Shown here one piece after another: positions 1-4,564 of a DNA stretch of 5,793 nt (positions are counted from its first letter, which is position 1; each line of letters opens with the position of its first letter). Position numbers and translations under genes: made by a program. Under the pieces are notes generated by a model. The model was given only the letters and a program-made list of their open reading frames with translations, was not told the DNA's origin and did not search any database. Source of the DNA: DAOTTW01 sp034437615 (GTDB taxonomy: Bacteria > Chloroflexota > Anaerolineae > Aggregatilineales > Phototrophicaceae); contig DAOTTW010000468.1 of the NCBI GenBank assembly GCA_034437615.1, forward strand, positions 1 through 5,793, given 5' to 3'.

Positions 1-45
1 GGCGACACACACAGACTTGGCTGAGTAGTTACAGGTCAGTGCCCT

Positions 46-88
46 GTCCCTACAGGGTCGCAATCATTCACAACGGGTCTGTAGGGAC
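46..88. repeat. Perfect 10-bp inverted repeat with 23-nt spacer
   Basis: GTCCCTACAG at 46-55 is the exact reverse complement of CTGTAGGGAC at 79-88. The right arm is shared with the left half of the 79-114 palindrome, so the two foldings would compete. The left arm also overlaps a small local hairpin, CCCTGT (42-47) with ACAGGG (52-57). The whole left flank is therefore dense in overlapping inverted repeats and shows no coding potential. Confidence 0.6.
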
Positions 89-114
89 GCGCCACTGGTG
101 CGTCCGACATACAG
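79..114. repeat. 36-nt imperfect palindrome downstream of the kinase
   Basis: An inner hairpin pairs GGACGCGCCA (85-94) with TGGTGCGTCC (96-105) around one central base, with one G-T wobble; in practice the loop would be wider. After a bulge, the outer arms CTGTA (79-83) and TACAG (110-114) also pair exactly. It starts 49 bp after the kinase stop. No T-run follows on either strand, so it is not a canonical terminator. It resembles REP- or MITE-type intergenic palindromes. Whether it is a dispersed family cannot be judged from one window. Confidence 0.6.
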
Positions 115-162
115 GAACAACGAAAAACTTTTCTGGTGCAATCTCATAAACGTCAACACGAG

Positions 163-3100
163 CTAATCTGCGTCATTATCTGCATCTGCATCATTATCTG
201 CGTCATTATCTGCATCTGCGTCATTATCTGATGAATCACGCAGGCGGCGCAGCTTCTCCAACGTCTGCGCGTGTTCCGGGTCCAGTTTGAGCGCTCGTTC
301 CAGCACATGACGCGCTTCGGACAGGCGGCCTGTCTGCATCAGCGCCTCGCCGTAATTGTGCAGGAACCAGACGCTGCTGCTATCGTGGTGTACCGCTTGC
401 TGATAGCTCGTGGTAGCCCCGTGCCAGTCATCTAGCGCCGCCTGACATAAGCCCTTGCCATTCCAGGCCCAGGCGTACCCCGGCGATATGTGCAGCGCCC
501 GCTCGTAGCTGTCGATGGCAGCGGCATAGCGGCCCATGCGCCGCAAGACCTGTGCATGACGTGCCCAGGCTGCTTTGTCGTTGGGCACCTGCTGCAAGGC
601 TGTTTGTGCGACGCTCAAGGCGGCCTCGGTCTCGTCCACATGCAGCAGCAGCGATACCTGATTGATGTAGTACCACACCACATCGGGGTCGATCTCTGCT
701 GCCCGTTGGAAGCTCTCTAGCGCGGCCTGTGTCTTGTCGAGTTCGCGCAGGGTCAGCCCGCGCCCATTCCAGGCCCAGCTAAAATCAGGCTGCAATTGTA
801 CGGCGCGATCATAGGCTTGCAATGCTTGATCGTAGTGGCCCAGCGCCCGCGCCGCTTGCGCATATTTGGACCAGATTTCAGGGTGTTCGGCCTCGCGCTG
901 TAGTGCCTCCTCCAGCGCATTCAGCGCGTCCTGATAGCGCCCCAGCAGCATCAGTTCCTCGGCATAGCTGAACCAGATCAGCCCGTCCTGGCGTTCCAGT
1001 TCGAGCGCCCGTTGGATGCATTGCAGCGCGTCCTCATGGCGGCCTATCATGCTCAGCACAAGCCCGTGCTCACCCCAGGCATAAACGTGATGCGGGTCGA
1101 TTTCGGTGGCTTTGTTCAGGCTGGCCAGCGCATCATCAGGCCGTTGCAGTTTGCGCAGCACACGGCCACGCTTGGCCCAGCCCAGGGCGCTGCGTGGGTT
1201 CTTCTTGATGACCTGTTCGAGCGTATCCAGTGCCTCAATGTAGCGGTTGAGTGCGACCAGCGCATCCGCTTGCCGGATGAGATAGGATGCGTTATGCGGG
1301 GTGCGTCGCGCTGCTTCCTGATAGGCATTCAGCGCGGCGTCGTAGCGCCCCAACATCTGCAACGTCTGGCCCAGTTCACCCCAGGCCCACGCCTGATCCG
1401 GCGCGTATTGTGTGGCGCGTTTATTGGCCTCTAGCGCGTCCTGTAGCTGATTGCTGGCGCGTAGCGCGGTGCTGAGCAGTGCCCAACTGCGGGCGTGGCG
1501 GGGATTGCGTTCGAGTGCCGCTTGTATGGTGCGGCGTGCTTCGTCTGTGCGGCCCAGGATCATGAGCGTGTTGGCCTGGTTATACCAGTACCATTCACGG
1601 CCTCGATTAAGCTGGCTGGCTTGCTGGTAGCATTGCAGCGCTTCCTCGTAGCGGCTAAGCTGCTCCAAGACGATACCGCGCCCGTTCAGCGCCCAATCGA
1701 AGGCCGGGTCGATGTCCAGCGCCCGGTCATAGGCGTGCAGGGCATCATGGTAGCGGTGCAGGTAGCGCATCACCTGGCCGAGCTTGCCCCAGCTTGCCGC
1801 GTGCCGGGGTGCGATGGTCGTCGCCTGCTGGATGGGCTGTAGCGCTTCCTGATGTCGCCCGGCCAGTACCAGCGTTTCCGCCAGATTATACCAGTGCCAG
1901 ACGATATCCGGCTCATGTTTGGCTGCCCGCTTGAAGGCCATCACAGCTTCGGTTATGCGGCCTAGCGCCTTCAGCGCCAGCCCGTAGCCATTGTGTGCCC
2001 AGGCGTAATCCGGTTGCAGCGTCAGCGCTTCGTTATAGGCTGCTGCTGCCGCTTCGTAATCGCCGCGTATACGGTAAATCTGGCCCAGCCTGGCCCAGCT
2101 ATTCGCGTGACGGCGGTTGACCGACAGCCCATGCAGCAGCATCTCGCTGGCTTCAGCGTTGCGGCCCAGCTTATGCAGGCAGTCGCCCCGGTTATACCAG
2201 TACCAGATGTCGTTCGGGTTGATGGCGGTAGCACGCTCAAAGCAGTATAGAGCCTCTTCGAGTTGGCCCTGACGTAGCAAGATGATGCCCTTGCCGTTCC
2301 AGGCAAAGGCATAGTTGGGCTGGATCGCCAGCGCCCGATCATAGCAGGCCATCGAATCGGCATAGTGGCGTAGCAGGCGCAGCGTGCGGGCTTTACGCGC
2401 CCAGGCCCAGGCGTAATCCGGCTTTAGCTCAATCGCACGATCAAAGGCCAGCAGCGCCTCTTGCAGATGGCCGAGTTCCGTCAGGGAGTAGCCCTTATCC
2501 ATCAGTTCACGGGCTTGCAGCGCTTGGCCCCTCTGCGCCAGTGTAGGCAATTCACCGATTTCACGCTCGTAAATGGCCGAGAGCGCCGCCACGATCTCCT
2601 GCCACGTTTGCGGGCGCTGCGCCGGGTCTTTTTCCAGGCAGCGCAGCACAAAATCCATCAGTGCTTGCGGGAGGCGCTGGCGCAGGTTTGCAGGAAATTC
2701 AGGGGTGCGTTCGACGTGCGCTGTGCGCCACGCTTTACCGCGTACATCAGGAAAAATATAGTGCCCGGTCAGCATCTCATAGCAGACGCAGCCGAAGGCG
2801 TAAATATCAGTACGCATATCGACTTCGAGGGCGCGGCACTGCTCCGGCGACATATACGGCGGCGTGCCGACGATGGCCCTGATGCGCGTCAGGCGCGAAT
2901 TGGCGTCTGTGGTGTTATCTGCTTCTGGGTCTGCGGCTTTGTTTTTAGCGTCGCTGTCGGCATTTTCTGTATCGCCGTCCAGTGAGCGCACAAGGCCGAA
3001 ATCCGTGACTTTGGCGATACCCTCATGGCTGACCAGGATGTTTGCAGGCTTCAGGTCACGGTGTACGAGGCCGGGTATGGTGGTGGTGGCGTGTTGCATC

Positions 3101-4419
3101 CCTAGCGCTACATGAATGCCGAATAGCAACGCCTGCGCTGTGTCCAGCCGACCATGCTCAATCCAACTGCTGAGGTCTGCGGTTAGCCCTTCCATGCCGC
3201 TGACGTGCTCCAGGATAATGTGCGGGCGCTCCGCGATGTTGCGCACGAGCAAGGCTTGCACGATATGCGGGTGCTTTTCCAGCCGAATCCAGGTGAGGGC
3301 TTCATGTTCAAAGCGTGCCAGCGCTTTTGCATTACTCAGGTAGCGCCGCTGGAAGCCCTTGATGGCGACGGGTGCGCGCTGGTCATGGTCATAGCAGAGG
3401 TATACGACGCCCATACCACCCTGACACACCACCGCCACCTCATAACGCCCGTCGATGCGGTCGCCAACGTCAAATTCGTTTTCGCTGGCGTCGTTGCGGG
3501 CTGGTCGCCGCCGCCCGAAAGCCGGTATCGGGTCCTGCTGTGGCGCTTCTTGGGCGCTGTATTCGCTAAATTCACTAAATTCGCTGAGCGGAATGTCAAC
3601 GCTTTCTTCAAGCCGCGTCTCTGAGGGTGCGCTGTGGTCGGGCTGGCTGCCATTTGCAGCCGCATCGGGAAGCCAGATGTCAAATTCAGACAGGAACGCG
3701 GCGTTGTCTAGCGCCGGGTCCGCTGTCTGGGTCTGCACCTCCTCAGCGAGCGCATCGTAGCTATCGCCGTCATAGCTGAGCCTGTCGTCAATGGGTTGGT
3801 CGGGCTGTGTGGCGTCGCTATCTTGGTCAAGCTGCGCGAAGGCTGTTATGTCGGGGTCGCCCGTATTTATATTTGTGTCAGCGCCAGCTTGCACGATGGG
3901 CGCTAGCTGCGTGGTGTCCTTCAGGTGGCGTTGCAAGCCGCTGAGCAGGCTCAGCAGCGCATCCGGGCTGTATTCCCCGGCTGGATAAGCGTTTTGTGGG
4001 GCGCTGGCCCACAGCACAACGGCGATATTGCCCTGCGTTGGATGTTCCTGAGCGACATGCAGCAACCACGCGCTATAATTTTTCTGCGCGTGGTGCGCCA
4101 GATGGCGGTTGACATCATCCCCGGCTTTTTCCTGCACGCGCTGATAGGCCAGCAGCGTCTTTTCTACATACGAGATGTTCAGGCAGCAGCCATCGCTCAG
4201 GCTGTTTGCGGCGCACAGGTCCGCGAGCCAGAAGTAAAAATCAACTGCGTCCTGCTCTGCATCCACGCGCAAAGCCAAGCGCCCAATTTCGTTGATCTGT
4301 TCGTCCGCATCCGTCGCAAAAGCATCGGTCCGATCTGCTTCAAGCTGCTTGCTCAGCAGGTCGCGTTGGGTTTGTTCATCGTATGCCGACGGGCGGCGGT
4401 TATTTTGTGGTGGCAACAT
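163..4419 (-). CDS. Cytoplasmic Ser/Thr protein kinase with 22 C-terminal TPRs
   Basis: This is a Hanks-type (eukaryotic-like) serine/threonine kinase fused to a TPR scaffold, predicted to phosphorylate proteins recruited by the TPRs. Residues 1-180 are mostly helical and match no family I recognise. Residues 180-320 are an Asp/Ser/Gln-rich linker. The kinase domain spans about 325-617, with VAIK Lys354, a probable alpha-C Glu373, HRDLKPAN at 453-460, DFG at 473-475, GTPPYMSPE at 518-526 and Arg602, so all catalytic residues are present. TPRs fill 635-1382, and an Asp-alternating tail ends the protein. No signal peptide or membrane helix is seen, which separates it from PknB-type receptors; kinase plus TPR recalls PknG, though without its rubredoxin. 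The ATG at 4417-4419 is the only good start, because an in-frame TGA lies at 4450-4452. No Shine-Dalgarno is evident, and the stop is TAG. The substrate is unknown. Confidence 0.95.
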   Translation of the reverse strand: MLPPQNNRRPSAYDEQTQRDLLSKQLEADRTDAFATDADEQINEIGRLALRVDAEQDAVDFYFWLADLCAANSLSDGCCLNISYVEKTLLAYQRVQEKAGDDVNRHLAHHAQKNYSAWLLHVAQEHPTQGNIAVVLWASAPQNAYPAGEYSPDALLSLLSGLQRHLKDTTQLAPIVQAGADTNINTGDPDITAFAQLDQDSDATQPDQPIDDRLSYDGDSYDALAEEVQTQTADPALDNAAFLSEFDIWLPDAAANGSQPDHSAPSETRLEESVDIPLSEFSEFSEYSAQEAPQQDPIPAFGRRRPARNDASENEFDVGDRIDGRYEVAVVCQGGMGVVYLCYDHDQRAPVAIKGFQRRYLSNAKALARFEHEALTWIRLEKHPHIVQALLVRNIAERPHIILEHVSGMEGLTADLSSWIEHGRLDTAQALLFGIHVALGMQHATTTIPGLVHRDLKPANILVSHEGIAKVTDFGLVRSLDGDTENADSDAKNKAADPEADNTTDANSRLTRIRAIVGTPPYMSPEQCRALEVDMRTDIYAFGCVCYEMLTGHYIFPDVRGKAWRTAHVERTPEFPANLRQRLPQALMDFVLRCLEKDPAQRPQTWQEIVAALSAIYEREIGELPTLAQRGQALQARELMDKGYSLTELGHLQEALLAFDRAIELKPDYAWAWARKARTLRLLRHYADSMACYDRALAIQPNYAFAWNGKGIILLRQGQLEEALYCFERATAINPNDIWYWYNRGDCLHKLGRNAEASEMLLHGLSVNRRHANSWARLGQIYRIRGDYEAAAAAYNEALTLQPDYAWAHNGYGLALKALGRITEAVMAFKRAAKHEPDIVWHWYNLAETLVLAGRHQEALQPIQQATTIAPRHAASWGKLGQVMRYLHRYHDALHAYDRALDIDPAFDWALNGRGIVLEQLSRYEEALQCYQQASQLNRGREWYWYNQANTLMILGRTDEARRTIQAALERNPRHARSWALLSTALRASNQLQDALEANKRATQYAPDQAWAWGELGQTLQMLGRYDAALNAYQEAARRTPHNASYLIRQADALVALNRYIEALDTLEQVIKKNPRSALGWAKRGRVLRKLQRPDDALASLNKATEIDPHHVYAWGEHGLVLSMIGRHEDALQCIQRALELERQDGLIWFSYAEELMLLGRYQDALNALEEALQREAEHPEIWSKYAQAARALGHYDQALQAYDRAVQLQPDFSWAWNGRGLTLRELDKTQAALESFQRAAEIDPDVVWYYINQVSLLLHVDETEAALSVAQTALQQVPNDKAAWARHAQVLRRMGRYAAAIDSYERALHISPGYAWAWNGKGLCQAALDDWHGATTSYQQAVHHDSSSVWFLHNYGEALMQTGRLSEARHVLERALKLDPEHAQTLEKLRRLRDSSDNDADADNDADNDADADNDAD
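166..228 (-). repeat. 30-bp tandem repeat encoding an alternating-Asp C-terminal tail
   Basis: Bases 169-198 and 199-228 are two copies of a 30-bp unit that differ at a single position (190 versus 220). They encode residues 1398-1418, where Asp occupies every second position (11 Asp) and the residues between are only Asn or Ala in the order N-A-A-N-A, repeated twice. The repeat runs directly into the TAG stop. The tail is strongly negative and probably disordered. It could bind cations or basic proteins, but it lacks the glycines of classic calcium-binding repeats such as RTX. The near identity of the copies suggests recent duplication or replication slippage. Confidence 0.9.
274..2517 (-). 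repeat. Array of 22 contiguous TPRs with a three-repeat superperiod
   Basis: Residues 635-1382 divide exactly into 22 units of 34 residues with no insertion or deletion, which I checked unit by unit. Most units keep the TPR signature: small residues at the helix contacts, LGR or similar at the turn, EAL, and a closing Pro near position 33. The units fall into three classes that cycle A-B-C. Class A starts like YAWAWNGKG, class B like xVWYWYNxA and class C like HAxSWAxLG. Full ABC triplets begin at residues 703, 805, 907, 1009, 1111 and 1213, preceded by B-C and followed by A-B. At the DNA level the triplets are 306 bp apart, starting at 2313, 2007, 1701, 1395, 1089 and 783 on the minus strand. 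A short helical cap (about 1383-1394) follows. TPR arrays form superhelical protein-binding scaffolds. Confidence 0.95.
2569..3447 (-). other. Protein kinase catalytic domain (residues 325-617 of the TPR kinase)
   Basis: All core kinase motifs are visible in the expected order. The glycine-rich loop reads CQGGMGVVY (332-340), with Cys332 in place of the usual first glycine. It is followed by the ATP-anchoring Lys354, Glu373 in the alpha-C region (RFEHEA), the catalytic loop with Asp455, Lys457 and Asn460, metal-binding Asp473 of DFG, the SPE motif ending at Glu526, Asp538 in RTDIYAFG, and Arg602 in the final helix. Arg454 before the catalytic Asp makes it an RD kinase, a class usually switched on by activation-loop phosphorylation. 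The activation segment from Asp473 to Gly518 is about 20 residues longer than in typical bacterial members because of an acidic insert at 481-508. The domain should be active. Confidence 0.95.
2896..2979 (-). other. Acidic low-complexity insert in the kinase activation segment
   Basis: These bases encode residues 481-508, between DFG and the GTPPYMSPE motif. The stretch is dominated by Asp, Asn, Ala, Thr and Glu, for example DGDTENADSD at its start. It also has possible phospho-acceptors, including Thr484, Ser489, Thr503, Thr504 and Ser508, with Thr511 just after it. PknB-like kinases have a much shorter loop here. The composition echoes the acidic C-terminal tail of the same protein. A flexible charged loop at this site could modulate autophosphorylation, but that is inference. 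Confidence 0.8.
3561..3587 (-). repeat. Three 9-bp tandem repeats encoding SEF-SEF-SEY
   Basis: Three 9-bp units (3561-3569, 3570-3578, 3579-3587) differ by only a few bases. They encode a Ser-Glu-aromatic triplet repeated three times at residues 279-287, in the acidic linker before the kinase domain. Asp and Glu are frequent around it. This looks like slippage-prone low-complexity coding DNA. The motif might serve as a short linear docking or phosphorylation motif, but nothing in the sequence shows that. Confidence 0.75.
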
Positions 4420-4490
4420 AAGTCGAATGCCGTACTGATACGCTAGTCGTCAGATGATGGGTTTCGTAGCGCTCACGGGTTGTATTTAAG

Positions 4491-4503
4491 GCGGTAGCAC
4501 CGC
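4491..4503. other. Small hairpin in the Clp-kinase intergenic gap
   Basis: GCGGT (4491-4495) and ACCGC (4499-4503) form a perfect 5-bp stem with a 3-nt loop. It is 61 bp downstream of the Clp stop and 71 bp upstream of the kinase start. No T-run follows on the minus strand, so it is not a convincing intrinsic terminator. It might stabilise or partly separate the two transcripts, or be chance. Confidence 0.3.
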
Positions 4504-4564
4504 ACGAGATCATGTCGCCTATTTTAACGCGCACCCCGTAAATTGCTGCTGCCCACAGAAATTT

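Noticed and set aside
79..114. Intrinsic terminator for the kinase transcript
   Set aside because: The stem is strong, but no run of T follows on the minus strand (nor on the plus strand), so it does not meet the usual intrinsic terminator pattern.
122..133. Short AT palindrome GAAAAACTTTTC as a regulatory site
   Set aside because: It is short, AT-rich and has a two-base centre; such a match is likely by chance and nothing else supports it.
274..2517. CRISPR-like or satellite repeat array
   Set aside because: The regular spacing comes from 102-bp units encoding TPR motifs in one open frame, with diverged DNA and no spacer-repeat structure.
2461..2985. Plus-strand ORF of 174 codons
   Set aside because: It lies entirely antisense to the kinase domain, whose motifs are intact on the other strand. 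Its translation shows no recognisable domain; it is a shadow frame of GC-rich coding DNA.
3925..4446. Plus-strand ORF of 173 codons over the kinase N-terminus
   Set aside because: It is antisense to the kinase reading frame and has no recognisable domain. It extends only slightly past the kinase start into the gap, and nothing supports its translation.
4521..4526. TAAAAT on the minus strand as a -10 box for the kinase
   Set aside because: It is close to the -10 consensus, but no -35-like hexamer lies 16-18 bp upstream, and it would leave a leader of about 100 nt. A single AT-rich hexamer is weak evidence.
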